DNA of 64,000 nucleotides from assembly GCA_964567755.1 (NCBI GenBank), contig CAZMNW010000040.1, positions 44,741 through 108,740 of the forward strand, read 5' to 3'. The stretch is from DASRJW01 sp964567755. GTDB lineage: Bacteria > Krumholzibacteriota > Krumholzibacteriia > G020349025. Positions 1 to 9,945 of the stretch are shown here, piece after piece (position 1 is the stretch's first letter; each line of letters opens with the position of its first letter). The position numbers and the translations under genes were made by a program. A model generated the notes under the pieces. That model saw only the letters and a list, made by a program, of their open reading frames with translations, was not told where the DNA came from and searched no databases.

Positions 1-60
1 GACTGCCGAACGGGGCTCGATCTCGGCACCTCCGGCGCGTCGCTCGCGTATGGTTGAAGT

Positions 61-750
61 ATGAGCCATCCACTGATCGTGCTGCGTGATGTGACCAAGA
101 CCTACCGGACCGCTGCGGGCGACTTCACGGCGCTCGCGGACCTCGATCTCAGCATCGACCCGCGCGCCTTCATCGTCGTGGTGGGACAATCCGGCAGCGG
201 CAAGTCGACGTTGTTGAATCTGCTCGCGGGCATTGACCGGCCCACGCGTGGTGAAGTGATCGTGGGTGATACGGCCGTCCATACGCTGTCGGAGCGCGCG
301 ATGTCGACATGGCGCGGGCGCTCCGTCGGCATCGTGTTCCAGTTCTTCCAGCTGCTGCCGACTCTCACGGCGGCGGAGAACGTCCTGCTGCCCATGGACT
401 TCTGTGGCACTTGGCCGGCGCGCGAGCGCTGGGACCGGGCGCTCGGACTTCTGGAGCGTTGCGGCGTCGCCGATCAAGCGCACAAGCTGCCCGCAACATT
501 GTCGGGAGGCCAGCAGCAGCGGGTGGCGGTCGCGCGTGCGCTCGCTAATGCGCCGCCGCTGTTGCTCGCGGATGAACCGACCGGGAACCTCGATTCCCGC
601 ACGTCCGAGACGATGCTGGAATTGTTCGCGGATCTGGTCCAGGAAGGACAAACGGTCGTGATGGTCACACACGAGCGCGGCGCACAGCGCTACGCTTCCC
701 GCACCATCACCTTGGCCGATGGTCGCATCGTGGTCTCCCATGCGGAGTGA
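61..750 (+). CDS. ABC transporter ATP-binding protein (MacB/LolD type)
   Basis: ATPase subunit of an ABC exporter of the MacB/LolD class, which powers lipoprotein or peptide export with an FtsX-type permease. All motifs are visible: Walker A GQSGSGKST (residues 42-50), Q-loop glutamine in VFQFFQ (about 93-96), ABC signature LSGGQ (147-151), Walker B LLLADEPTG (167-175) and the H-loop histidine in MVTHE (about 204). The length of 229 aa is normal for a stand-alone NBD of this class. It overlaps the permease gene by 11 bp, so the two are translationally coupled. The substrate cannot be told from sequence. Confidence 0.93.
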   Translation: MSHPLIVLRDVTKTYRTAAGDFTALADLDLSIDPRAFIVVVGQSGSGKSTLLNLLAGIDRPTRGEVIVGDTAVHTLSERAMSTWRGRSVGIVFQFFQLLPTLTAAENVLLPMDFCGTWPARERWDRALGLLERCGVADQAHKLPATLSGGQQQRVAVARALANAPPLLLADEPTGNLDSRTSETMLELFADLVQEGQTVVMVTHERGAQRYASRTITLADGRIVVSHAE

Positions 751-3151
751 CAGCAAGCAGATCGGCCGCGGTCGAACAAGGCTCGCCCCGCGCTGGCGCA
801 AGGTGCTGCGCGATGTGTTGCAGCACAAATCGCGCACGGTTCTCGTCGTGCTGGCCATTGCCATCGGCATCATCGGCGCAGGCGCAGTGCTCGATACCTG
901 GTCGTTGCTGCGGCGAGTGACGCGCGGCGAGTTCGCTGCCAGCAACCCGGCATCGGCGACGCTCGAGACCGAGTCGATCGACCCAGCGCTGCTGGCTCGC
1001 ATCCGAGCCATGCCGGCGATTCGTGACGTACAGGCGCGGCGCACGGTGATGGGCAGCGCCCGAGCACTGAGTGGTTGGCGCACGGCCGTGCTCTTCGCCG
1101 TCGATGACTTCACGGCCATTCGGATCGGAATCGTGAAACCGGAGGCTGGCGAGTGGCCCCCGCCCGATGGCGGGGTGATCGTCGAAGCGTCGTCGGTGGA
1201 GTTCGCGGGCACTGCGGTGGGCGACACGCTCGCGATCCAACTTCGCGATGCAGAACAACCGACCCTGCTTCCGGTCGCAGGAATCGCGCGCGACGTCGGG
1301 CTCGCCCCGGGGTGGATGGAGCACGTCGTCTACGGATTTGTCACACGCGTGACGCTGGCGCAACTGGGAGCAGCGTCGTCTCTCGACGAGCTACAGATCG
1401 TCGTCGCGAATCCCGGGCTCGATCGCGAGGGAGTGCGACGAATCGCCGCCGATGTCCGTGAAGTCGTCGAGAGCACCGGCCGTGCAGTCACGAACGTCGA
1501 TGTCCCGGTGCCCGGCCGCCACATCCACGCCGGCCAGATCGATTCGCTGCTCTTCACCCAGGGCGCGTTCGGCGTGCTGGCGATGCTCCTGAGCGGCTTC
1601 CTGGTCGTCAATCTGATCGCCGCGATGCTGGCGGGCCAGGTGCGTGAGATCGGCGTGATGAAGGCCATCGGTGCGCGCGCGTCCCAGATCGCATGGATGT
1701 ACTTGGGTCTCGCGTTCGGCCTCGGACTCGTCGCCTGTGCGGTCGCGATTCCAGCGGCCGCCGTCCTCGGCCGGCAATATGCCGAGTTCACCGCCGACAT
1801 GCTCAACTTCGACATCGCAGGCTTCCGCATTCCATCGCAAGTGATCCTTCTGCAGCTCGCCGTCGGTGCGCTCCTGCCGGTTGCCGCCGCGGCGATCCCA
1901 GTCGCGCGCGGATGCCGGATCTCGGTCAGTGAAGCGCTGCGCGATTTCGGCATCGACAACGTGGGCGGCAGCGCGAACCGCCAGCTGCTGCAGCGCGCCG
2001 GTGGTTTGTCGCGGCCCATGCTGCTGTCGCTGCGCAACGCGTTCCGCCGCCGCCAACGCATGGTTCTGACGCTGACGACGCTTGCCGTGGGAGGAGCGGT
2101 TTACCTAGGGTCCATCAACTTGCGAGCGTCGATTCGTGGCTCGGTGGACATGCTCTTCGAATCCATGCGCTTCGACATGGCCCTGCGTTTCGATCGATCC
2201 TGGCCTGCCGACAGTCTGGAAGCCGCTATCGCCGCCGTGCCGGGAGTGGCGCAAGCGGAGGGGTGGGGCGGAACGCGGGCTGCATTCGCCGGGCCGGATG
2301 GCACGTTGGGCAACACCTTCGCGCTCAGCGCTCCACCCGCTGCATCGCGATTGTTCGTGCCGTCCTTGCTCGATGGCAGGGGGCTCGAGCAAGGTGACGG
2401 CAACGCGTTGATCGTGAATCGCCGTTTACTCGCAGACGAGCCGAGGCTTGCCCTCGGCAGCGAAGTGACGCTGCTCATCAATGGCCAGCCGGTGCGCTGG
2501 AAGGTGATCGGCGTCGTGGAGACGGGTCCGTCGCCAGCCGCTTACACCCGGCGCGAGACGCTGGCCAGCGCGATCGGGGACGGCCGTGTGGATCGCGCCG
2601 TCGTCGAGAGCGCAGTCGACGGCTCCGCATCGCAGCTGGAACTCGTCCAACGCCTGCGCACCGAGCTCGAACACAGCGGCTTTACGGTCCAATCGAGTCA
2701 GCTCATGGAGCAGAGTCGTCGCGTGATGGAAGATCACCTGCTCATGGTCGCGGGGTTCTTAGGAATCATGTCGCAGCTCATGATCGTGGTCGGCGGGCTC
2801 GGTCTGGCGTCGACGATGAGCCTCGCGGTTCTCGAGCGCACGCGAGAGATCGGCGTCCTGCGCGCAATCGGCGCCTCGCATCGCGCCATCCTCACCATGA
2901 TTCAAATCGAAGGGCTCGTCGTCGCCATCGCGAGCTGGCTCATCGCGCTGCCGCTCTCGGTGCCCATGAGCGTCGTGCTCGGCAAGGCATTCGGGCGCAT
3001 CATGCTCCCCGTGCCGGTCATCCTCGTTCCCGAACCGACCGGCGTCCTGCGTTGGTTGGCCGTCGCGCTCGTCGTATCGATCGCCGCCTGCGCCTGGCCA
3101 GCCTTGCGCGCCACCCGCATCACCACCGCCGCCGCGCTCGCATACGAATGA
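740..3151 (+). CDS. ABC transporter permease with two FtsX domains
   Basis: Inner-membrane permease partner of the preceding ATPase. The protein has about 803 aa. It starts with a short cytosolic stretch and a first membrane helix (about residues 25-45), then a large periplasmic region and a first FtsX-like helical block. A second membrane-periplasm-FtsX unit follows, with a motif like REIGVLRAIGAS near the last helices; the first block has the matching REIGVMKAIGAR. This duplicated arrangement resembles large FtsX/YbbP-like permeases rather than four-helix MacB. I chose the ATG at 740, inside the end of the ATPase gene; an in-frame ATG at 719 would lengthen the overlap. No adaptor (MacA-like) gene lies in the window. 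Confidence 0.9.
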   Translation: MRSDSKQIGRGRTRLAPRWRKVLRDVLQHKSRTVLVVLAIAIGIIGAGAVLDTWSLLRRVTRGEFAASNPASATLETESIDPALLARIRAMPAIRDVQARRTVMGSARALSGWRTAVLFAVDDFTAIRIGIVKPEAGEWPPPDGGVIVEASSVEFAGTAVGDTLAIQLRDAEQPTLLPVAGIARDVGLAPGWMEHVVYGFVTRVTLAQLGAASSLDELQIVVANPGLDREGVRRIAADVREVVESTGRAVTNVDVPVPGRHIHAGQIDSLLFTQGAFGVLAMLLSGFLVVNLIAAMLAGQVREIGVMKAIGARASQIAWMYLGLAFGLGLVACAVAIPAAAVLGRQYAEFTADMLNFDIAGFRIPSQVILLQLAVGALLPVAAAAIPVARGCRISVSEALRDFGIDNVGGSANRQLLQRAGGLSRPMLLSLRNAFRRRQRMVLTLTTLAVGGAVYLGSINLRASIRGSVDMLFESMRFDMALRFDRSWPADSLEAAIAAVPGVAQAEGWGGTRAAFAGPDGTLGNTFALSAPPAASRLFVPSLLDGRGLEQGDGNALIVNRRLLADEPRLALGSEVTLLINGQPVRWKVIGVVETGPSPAAYTRRETLASAIGDGRVDRAVVESAVDGSASQLELVQRLRTELEHSGFTVQSSQLMEQSRRVMEDHLLMVAGFLGIMSQLMIVVGGLGLASTMSLAVLERTREIGVLRAIGASHRAILTMIQIEGLVVAIASWLIALPLSVPMSVVLGKAFGRIMLPVPVILVPEPTGVLRWLAVALVVSIAACAWPALRATRITTAAALAYE

Positions 3152-3380
3152 ACGCGGCAGGTCGTCGCCCCGCGCCCAGTGTTTTGTAGAGGGAGCTTTG
3201 AGGCGCATGCTCGGCTGCGAGGTGGCGTCAGTCCCATGGCGCCGCCAGCATTCTTCCTCGGTACATGAGCAGACCATCATCGCCATGGCGACGAGCCACA
3301 GACGTCGCGAGTCCCTCCATTGCATCCCCGTTCGTTCTTCCCTTCTTTGACAACCGAACAATCATTCGTTGAGGGTCAGG

Positions 3381-4301
3381 TCACCGGAACAGGCGCTTCA
3401 CCTGGCTCCAGGTGACGCGCTCGACCGCGATCGTGCCCAGGTCCGAGGCGATCCAGATGTTGGCATAGCCGGAGCGCCCAGAAACGAATGCGATCTCCTT
3501 CCCATCCGGGGACCAGGCAGGGTCGCTGTCGTTGCTCGGATCCACGGTGACCTGTGACAATGCGCCATTCTCCACGCGGACGACCCACACATCCCAGTTG
3601 CCGCTTCTGTCGGAGCCGAAGGCGATGAAGCGACCGTCGGGGGACCACGTCGGGTCATCGTCCGCTGCTGCATCTTGTGTCAGCGCGCGCGGTTCTCCGC
3701 CACTCGCGGGCACGATCCAGATATCGCGCTGCCCGCCATGAGGCGTGGCGTAGGCGAGCCACTGGCCGTCGGGAGACCAAGCGGGGCTCGTCCCTGGAAC
3801 GCGGTGCGCCGGCGTGCCGCCCGTGGCCGGCATGATGCAGATCCCCCCGCAACCCTCGAAGGCGATCTGCAGACCATCGGGCGACCAAGCGGGTTTACCA
3901 CCCTGGGTTTGCAGCGTCATGAGGGTCGTATCCGCCACCGCGCCGATCCAGATGTCATCGAAGATTTTGAAGACGAGTCGATCCCCAGCCGGAGACCACG
4001 ACGGTGCCGAGACGATGGTGTCGTAATAACCGGGTGGCAGTTGATTCGGGAACGTAGTCCCGTAACCACCGTCCAGGCTCTGGATAATGATTTCCGCGAA
4101 TAGGAAGTACCAGTGTCCTGGCTCGACCCACCAGTAGGTGTAAGCGAGGCGCGATCCATCGGGTGACCAGGCTGGCTCCCCGATTCCCGCGTCGTAGCCG
4201 AGGTTCAACCCGGTGAACTGGCGGAACTCGATGCCCGCCGCCGGGCGCGCGACGAGCATCATCGTCGCGATGAAAACGAGGAAAAAGAGAATTGTACGCA
4301 T
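3381..4301 (-). CDS. Secreted TolB-like beta-propeller protein (PD40 repeats)
   Basis: A 306-aa exported protein with an N-terminal signal peptide (hydrophobic residues about 4-17, likely cleavage after the Ala-rich stretch near residue 23). The mature part is six PD40/TolB-type blades, each with a W-S-P-D/A-G core followed by a hydrophobic strand such as RLAY, RLVF, QIAF, WLAY, FIAF or EIAF. Such six-bladed propellers are protein-interaction or scaffold domains; no enzymatic motif is visible. It is too short for full TolB, which has an extra N-terminal domain. It follows a small barrel gene on the same strand after about 147 bp, so co-transcription is possible but unproven. Confidence 0.85.
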   Translation of the reverse strand: MRTILFFLVFIATMMLVARPAAGIEFRQFTGLNLGYDAGIGEPAWSPDGSRLAYTYWWVEPGHWYFLFAEIIIQSLDGGYGTTFPNQLPPGYYDTIVSAPSWSPAGDRLVFKIFDDIWIGAVADTTLMTLQTQGGKPAWSPDGLQIAFEGCGGICIMPATGGTPAHRVPGTSPAWSPDGQWLAYATPHGGQRDIWIVPASGGEPRALTQDAAADDDPTWSPDGRFIAFGSDRSGNWDVWVVRVENGALSQVTVDPSNDSDPAWSPDGKEIAFVSGRSGYANIWIASDLGTIAVERVTWSQVKRLFR

Positions 4302-4448
4302 CTTAGCACCTCATCGCCCTTCGTTGCGGACGAGCGAGGCGAAGGCACTCACTTCAAATCGACGGCGATATCGTACGCCCCTGGGTACGGGCACCGCAAG
4401 ACCGGCTGCTCGCCATCGCCTGAGCGTCGTTTGGGTCGGGGGCGTGCG

Positions 4449-5303
4449 TCAGTAGCCGACTCCCAGCATCACGGAGAACACTCGGCTGTGGACGTCTTCG
4501 AGTCCGTCGTAGATCCGCGTCAGGCCGGCTTCGAAAGCGAGTTCCAGGAACCCGTTCGCCCGCTTCCCGCGAAACTCGAAGCCGATGACCGCGAGTATCC
4601 CGGCGGCCAAGTCCTCGGTCATGTTGCTGATCTCGTCATTCTCCGCATACACATCGGGATAGTATCCAGCCAATTGTGCCTTGGCTTCGAAAACGTGCTT
4701 CGATCGCAACAGGATTCCGGCGACCGGGCCCACACCGAAATAAACGCACTGCCCGTCGCGTTCTCTCGAGAGACGCGCCAGGACCGGGATCTCGAGGTAT
4801 GCGAGCTTGAATGTCTCCTCCACCGTGATTCGGAACGGGACTTCGGGCGCAGGCCGAATCGTGACGACGCCATCGCCCTTCAGTATCCCACCCTGACCGC
4901 TATAAAAGAGGCGCGGCTCCAGCGCGAAGAACGAGTTGATCGCGTAAATCAAGGTCAAACCGCCCACGAACGAGGGGCGGACGGTGTTGTTCACCGGTAC
5001 GACTCCCACGAGCAGCTCGTCGTCGAAGCGGATTGCGAGGTCATCCTCGTCGAACGAAAGCCACGGGAGCCCGAGTCCCAGACGAATACCGAGTCGCAGC
5101 GAGCGCCGTACTGGGACGCTGGAGCCCGACATCGAATCGGCAGGAACCGCAGAGACGATCTCTTCGTCGGCATTCGTCTGTGTGGCTGCGGAATTGAAAC
5201 ACGACGCCTCAGGCGGGGTGACACCGAGGACCGAGAGCACGAGTACGGCGCTGCGTAAATTCCGGGATTGTGTGCCTTGCTCGGCGGGCGGCAGACGTCG
5301 CAT
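4449..5303 (-). CDS. Outer-membrane beta-barrel family protein
   Basis: A predicted exported protein of about 284 aa. After a signal-like segment (SAVLVLSVLGV, about residues 18-28) it alternates short amphipathic strands and turns, as in PorT/OmpA-type 8-stranded barrels (for example a strand LRLGIRLGLGLPWL and a final strand FSVMLGVGY ending in an aromatic residue). I preferred the ATG at 5303 with GAGG eight bases upstream over a TTG at 5330. No enzymatic motif is seen. A small structural or transport barrel is the best guess; the specific role is unknown. Confidence 0.7.
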   Translation of the reverse strand: MRRLPPAEQGTQSRNLRSAVLVLSVLGVTPPEASCFNSAATQTNADEEIVSAVPADSMSGSSVPVRRSLRLGIRLGLGLPWLSFDEDDLAIRFDDELLVGVVPVNNTVRPSFVGGLTLIYAINSFFALEPRLFYSGQGGILKGDGVVTIRPAPEVPFRITVEETFKLAYLEIPVLARLSRERDGQCVYFGVGPVAGILLRSKHVFEAKAQLAGYYPDVYAENDEISNMTEDLAAGILAVIGFEFRGKRANGFLELAFEAGLTRIYDGLEDVHSRVFSVMLGVGY

Positions 5304-5420
5304 GCAATTGCCTCGGCTCGAACGCTGCAATGAAACGAGGCGCAGGTCACTACCGAATGCCCAAAGGAGAGTAGGCCAACACGGCCCATCGACATATCCG
5401 CAATTGTACGGAGGCCGGAC

Positions 5421-7739
5421 TCACATTTTCGGCGACGAGCGAATCGCACCCGAGGCGGACGTCGCCGTCGATTGGGTCGCGGGTGCGAGCAGCGCGGTGG
5501 CGCGGTCGGTGTGAGCAGCGAATGCATCCAGGACACCGGCGGCAATCGTCACTTGTTCTTCTGCTTCCCGCCAGTGCCGGAGCTCGAGCGCTTCGCGCAC
5601 ACCCGGGAGCGTCTTCACGCCGTACCCGGTGTATTTCCCCGGAGCGTAGACATGATGCACATACCAGGGACGACCCGGCAGTCCCTGAGATCGGGTGAGG
5701 GCGCGCTCGCTCTGCATCAAGATGGCGTCGAGTGCACATCGCGTCGCAAGCGGGATGGCCGTAGCGGAGGCAGCGTGCTCGCCGAGCGCCTTGTCGTAGG
5801 CACCCGCGCTTTTCTCGAGTGATTGCACCGCGTTCTGGAGCGGCGCGAAGTTGAGGTGGGGCACGGGATCGTCCGGCTTCGGCGCCACGTATGGCTTGGT
5901 GGGATCGAAGTACGCTGTGAACGTCCCCTCCTCGATCCTGTGATTCTTCTCTTCGGATTCCTCGCGCATTGTGTCGGCGAGCTTTGCGACTTCATCGACA
6001 TAGCGCTTCACGGTGGCGGCGAAAGCACTGAACTCGAAGGGCAGGACATCGGCACATGCGAGACGCAGGGTCGCGCGTCCGGCCGTCTTGGCGAGCGTGA
6101 TGCCGTAGTCGAACGTGGGATCCATGAAGCGCAAGTAATGGTCGTAGCTGTCGTAAATGGAGTGATACTGGCCGTACTCGTCTTCGCCGCCGTACCCGAG
6201 GTTGAGCGCGGCGATTCCGAGGTGCTGCAGGAAAGGCGTGTAGTCCGATCCAGACCCGAGAGCGCGGATGCGGAGGACGGATCGTTCCCGCGCCGCCGTG
6301 CGCTCCTCCGGCGTACCGTTCAGGATGACCGCCGCGCGTGCGCGCTCCAGGACCGGGATGTTCTTTTCGGGATCGACGACGTCGCGCGCCACCTGGCTGA
6401 TGAATGTCTCGAGCGTGTGTGAACCGGCGAGCTCGAGCAATCCGCGGGCATTGCTGTCGGAGTTGATGTAGGCCACGGCCTTGCGCCGCAAGTCGTCGGC
6501 GTGCGTCTCCGCCCACTCGGTCGATCCCAACAGCCCTTGTTCCTCCGCATCCCAAGCCGCATAGACAATCGTCCGGCGCGGCTTCCATCCACCGCGCACC
6601 AGCTCGGATACGGCGCGTGCCTCTTCGAGGAGCGCCACCATGCCGCTCGTGGGATCGGTGGCGCCGTTCACCCAGGCGTCGTGGTGGTTGCCGCGCAGGA
6701 TCCATTGATCTGGCAGCTCGGCGCCGGGGAGCTTCGCAATCACGTCGTGCGCCGGCACGAGCTTCCAATCGAACGCGACCTGGAGATGCACGGTGGCGGG
6801 CCCGGGTCCCAAGTGATACGGAACGGGCATTGCACCGCGCCAGGCCTCGGGAGCCATCGGGCCTCCGAGCGCCTCGAGCAACGGCAGCGCGTCGCCATAC
6901 GAGATCGGGAGCACAGGAATCTTCGTCAGCGTCTTCGCTTTCGCGAGGTCGGGTTTGCGGGGGCGTTGCGGCGCACCGACGCCGGGTGTGAGCGGATCAC
7001 CGGCATAGAGCGGCATGTCGGCCACCGAGCCGCGCTGCGCCGATGCGTCGCTCCTCCACCCGCCCTTGGGATAGACATCGCCTTCGAAGTACCCGTCTTC
7101 GCGCGGGTCGGAGAAGATGATGCAACCGATGGCTCCGTGCTCGGCGGCGACTTTGGGTTTGATGCCGCGCCAAGAGCCGCCGTATCGCGCCAGCACGATC
7201 TTGCCGCTCACGTCGATGCCGCGGCGCTCGAGCTCCTCGTAGTCCTTGGGGACGCCGTGATTGACGTAGACGAGCTCGCCGGTCACGTCGCCGTCCACGG
7301 AGTAGGCGTTGAATGTGGGCAGCTGTTCGCTGCTCTGGCTCGATGTTGCATCCTCGGCGAGCGGCGGCTCGGCGAGTGACAGCGTGATGTGCATGGGAGC
7401 GACAAGCTCCACCACCCGCGACTTCGGCGTCGGGAAGAGGACGTAGAACGTTTCGATGCGCGTCTCGTAGCCCCAGGACCGGAAGAGGTCGGCGATGAAC
7501 TTGGCGTTCTCCTCGCCGTAGGGCGAGCCGACGTGGTGTGGCCGTGCCGAAAGGCGTTGCATCCACTGGCGCAGATTGTCGCGGTCGAGTGTGGCGTCGA
7601 AGCGTGCTTCCACGCCGCGTTGCTCCACAGCACGCTCGTCACTGAACCCGAGGATCGCCTCCGGCGCGCCGGCGCTCGCAACGCCAGCAGCCAGCACAGC
7701 ACCGACGACCATGGCGAAGACAGCTGGGGTCGAACGCAT
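5421..7739 (-). CDS. Secreted M28B metallopeptidase (glutamate carboxypeptidase II-like)
   Basis: A 772-aa exported zinc aminopeptidase/carboxypeptidase of the PSMA/transferrin-receptor-like M28B subfamily. It has a signal peptide (VFAMVVGAVLAAGVASA), a PA-type insert with VSGKIVLARYGG, and then the M28 catalytic core. Visible zinc-site motifs are GNHHDAW (His), DPTSG (bridging Asp), WDAEEQGLLGS (catalytic Glu and ligand Glu), INSDSN (Asp) and YHSIYDS (His). The C-terminal region resembles the TFR-like dimerisation domain. The ATG at 7739 begins the signal peptide; longer upstream reading is out of the gene. It lies 35 bp downstream of the S9 peptidase on the same strand, suggesting a two-gene secreted-peptidase operon. 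Confidence 0.93.
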   Translation of the reverse strand: MRSTPAVFAMVVGAVLAAGVASAGAPEAILGFSDERAVEQRGVEARFDATLDRDNLRQWMQRLSARPHHVGSPYGEENAKFIADLFRSWGYETRIETFYVLFPTPKSRVVELVAPMHITLSLAEPPLAEDATSSQSSEQLPTFNAYSVDGDVTGELVYVNHGVPKDYEELERRGIDVSGKIVLARYGGSWRGIKPKVAAEHGAIGCIIFSDPREDGYFEGDVYPKGGWRSDASAQRGSVADMPLYAGDPLTPGVGAPQRPRKPDLAKAKTLTKIPVLPISYGDALPLLEALGGPMAPEAWRGAMPVPYHLGPGPATVHLQVAFDWKLVPAHDVIAKLPGAELPDQWILRGNHHDAWVNGATDPTSGMVALLEEARAVSELVRGGWKPRRTIVYAAWDAEEQGLLGSTEWAETHADDLRRKAVAYINSDSNARGLLELAGSHTLETFISQVARDVVDPEKNIPVLERARAAVILNGTPEERTAARERSVLRIRALGSGSDYTPFLQHLGIAALNLGYGGEDEYGQYHSIYDSYDHYLRFMDPTFDYGITLAKTAGRATLRLACADVLPFEFSAFAATVKRYVDEVAKLADTMREESEEKNHRIEEGTFTAYFDPTKPYVAPKPDDPVPHLNFAPLQNAVQSLEKSAGAYDKALGEHAASATAIPLATRCALDAILMQSERALTRSQGLPGRPWYVHHVYAPGKYTGYGVKTLPGVREALELRHWREAEEQVTIAAGVLDAFAAHTDRATALLAPATQSTATSASGAIRSSPKM

Positions 7740-7774
7740 CGCCAACCTCCCTCGACTCCACGGCGCAGGCGCGG

Positions 7775-9697
7775 TCAGTCGCGCTTGCCGACCGCGACCG
7801 GCGCGTTCTTGAGGTGCTGATCGCAGAAATCCAAGATCGCTTTGTAGCCCGCGAGCTGGTTCTTCTTGTTGCGGAACCCGTGGCCCTCGTCGTCGAAGAC
7901 CATGTAGTTGACCTCGACGCCGTTGGCCTTGGCCGCGGCGACGATGTCGTCCGACTCCACCTTGAGCGCGCGCGGGTCGTTGGCGCCTTGCAGCACCATC
8001 AGCGGCCGGCGGATGTTCTTGGCGTTGAACAACGGCGAGATGCGACGCAGGCGCTCGGCGTCGGTCGTCGGGTCGCCCATCTCGGTGTACAGCGCCTTGC
8101 GCTGTGACTCCCACCACGACGGGATGTTTTCCAAGGTGCGCACCCAGTTCGAGATCCCGAAGATGTCGACACCGATCACGAACTCTTCGGGCTTCAAGGT
8201 CAGCGCCGCGAGCGTCATGTAACCGCCGTAGCTGCCACCGATGATGCCGATGCGTTGTCCATCGACGTAGCCGAGGCCGCTGAGGAAGCCTTTGCTCGCT
8301 ACGCAGTCGCCGAGATCGGCCTCGCCGTGCTTCCTGTCGTCCATGGCAAAGAAAGACTTGCCATAGCCGGAGCTGCCACGGTTGTTGATGCCGTAAACGA
8401 CGTACCCGTGGTTCACCAAATACTGAATGAGGGCGCTGTAGTTGACGCGCGTCTGGCCACCAGGACCGCCATGCACCCACACCAGCGCAGGAGCTTTGGC
8501 GCCGGCGCTCACTGCATGCGGCTTGTAGAGGATGCCCGGGATCTCGATGCCGTCGTACGATTTGAAGCGCACGACTTGCGCGTCCACCAGGTGCTCTGGG
8601 TCGATCTTCGTGCTCAGATTCTGCGTCAGTTGCTTCGCCTGGCCACCGGCCATGTCCCACACGTAGAGGTTGCTCGGCGATCGGCTGCCGTTGAGATAGA
8701 ACGCCATGGACCGGTCGTCGTCGGCGATGCGCACCGCGGTGATGTCGCCCGCCGGCAGCTTCGGCAGCTGCACTTGTTTCTGCGTGCTGGCCTCGACGAC
8801 GCGGATCTCGGTGCGCGCATCCTTGTTGACGCTCACCACGAGATATTTGCCGCTCTTGGAAAAGGATGCCCCTTGCACGTCCCACGCTGGCTTCTCGACC
8901 GTCGTGCGCGCGCGCGACGCGAGATCCACCTGCACCAGCGCTTGGAACTCACCGGTTTCGTTGGTCGTCATGTACAGACTCTTGCCGTCGGGGGCGAAGC
9001 TCTGCACCTCGTGCAGGACATCGCCTTGGTGCGGCGTCAGGTGCTGCACCTGCTGCGTCTGCCGGTCGTACAGATAGACGTCGCTGTCGTTCGTGGTCAC
9101 CGGTTTGTCGAAGGCGATCCAGCGCTTGTCGCGCGAGATGTCGCCGATCTGGTAGCCGGTCTCGTTCTGGTACACCAAGGTGCGCGTGTAGCCATCGATC
9201 GCGTATTCGTAGATGTCGAAGAACTTGTCGTCGCGCTCGTTCGACATGACGAAGAAGGACTTCTCGTCGTGCGCCCAGCCGAGAAAGTCGGCCTTGAGGT
9301 TGTCGCCAGGCGTCAGGTCCTGGGCCTTGCCGGACGCATCCTGTACGTACAAGTGTGTCTTCTCGTTGCCGCCTTGGTCCTGCACGTAGAAGAAGCGCTC
9401 GTCGGCCGGGAAATAACCGCGCACCATGATGGCAGTGTCGGTCGCACGCGTGAGCTGCACCGGCGTGCCACCGGCCACGGGCACGGCGAAAGCGTTGAAC
9501 ACGCCGGTCTGGTCGCTGCTCACCAAGATCTTGTCGCCATCAGGAGAGAACGAGGTCCCTGACATGTTCGTCGTCGCCAGGAAGTCCTCGATGGTGTACT
9601 GCGGCACGTCTCGAGCCAGGGTCGGTTGGGTGAGTGCGAGCACCAGGAACGCGAATGCGGCCGCGAAGCCGCTCCGAGGGCAGGCGAGACGTCGCAT
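7775..9697 (-). CDS. Secreted S9 prolyl-oligopeptidase family serine peptidase
   Basis: A 640-aa exported serine peptidase of the S9 (POP/acylaminoacyl peptidase) family. A signal peptide (FAAAFAFLVLALTQPTLA) precedes an N-terminal TolB-like propeller with repeated strand motifs such as SFSPDGDKILVSS. The C-terminal alpha/beta hydrolase carries VHGGPGG (oxyanion region), the nucleophile elbow GGSYGGY and a catalytic histidine in DEGHGF. The ATG at 9697 opens the signal peptide. It is the first gene of a pair with the M28B peptidase, so both probably degrade peptides in the periplasm or outside the cell for nutrition. The region upstream is divergent from the exonuclease gene. Confidence 0.93.
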   Translation of the reverse strand: MRRLACPRSGFAAAFAFLVLALTQPTLARDVPQYTIEDFLATTNMSGTSFSPDGDKILVSSDQTGVFNAFAVPVAGGTPVQLTRATDTAIMVRGYFPADERFFYVQDQGGNEKTHLYVQDASGKAQDLTPGDNLKADFLGWAHDEKSFFVMSNERDDKFFDIYEYAIDGYTRTLVYQNETGYQIGDISRDKRWIAFDKPVTTNDSDVYLYDRQTQQVQHLTPHQGDVLHEVQSFAPDGKSLYMTTNETGEFQALVQVDLASRARTTVEKPAWDVQGASFSKSGKYLVVSVNKDARTEIRVVEASTQKQVQLPKLPAGDITAVRIADDDRSMAFYLNGSRSPSNLYVWDMAGGQAKQLTQNLSTKIDPEHLVDAQVVRFKSYDGIEIPGILYKPHAVSAGAKAPALVWVHGGPGGQTRVNYSALIQYLVNHGYVVYGINNRGSSGYGKSFFAMDDRKHGEADLGDCVASKGFLSGLGYVDGQRIGIIGGSYGGYMTLAALTLKPEEFVIGVDIFGISNWVRTLENIPSWWESQRKALYTEMGDPTTDAERLRRISPLFNAKNIRRPLMVLQGANDPRALKVESDDIVAAAKANGVEVNYMVFDDEGHGFRNKKNQLAGYKAILDFCDQHLKNAPVAVGKRD

Positions 9698-9945
9698 GGG
9701 GTCACCTCGTTGGATTCCGATCCGATCGACTGAATACGGTGCGGATGAGTGCCCGGATTCTAACGGCCGCCAGCGCGGGAACGCAAGATCGCGCGAATGA
9801 CGGATCGACAACGCGATCGGACGAGGGTCCTGGTGGGACGAGGTTCGGCCTGGGGTTTGCTGGTTGGGATTGCGATGTTTCATTATGATGGCGACTAGGA
9901 GCACGATGGTGCCGTGGCGGTTCAGAAGACCAGGAGCGGGACGAA

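Noticed and set aside
3152..3380. Possible small gene or terminator between convergent genes
   Set aside because: No stem with a T-run and no ORF with a ribosome site was seen.
8255..9562. Plus-strand ORF within the S9 peptidase
   Set aside because: Shadow of a confirmed minus-strand peptidase gene.
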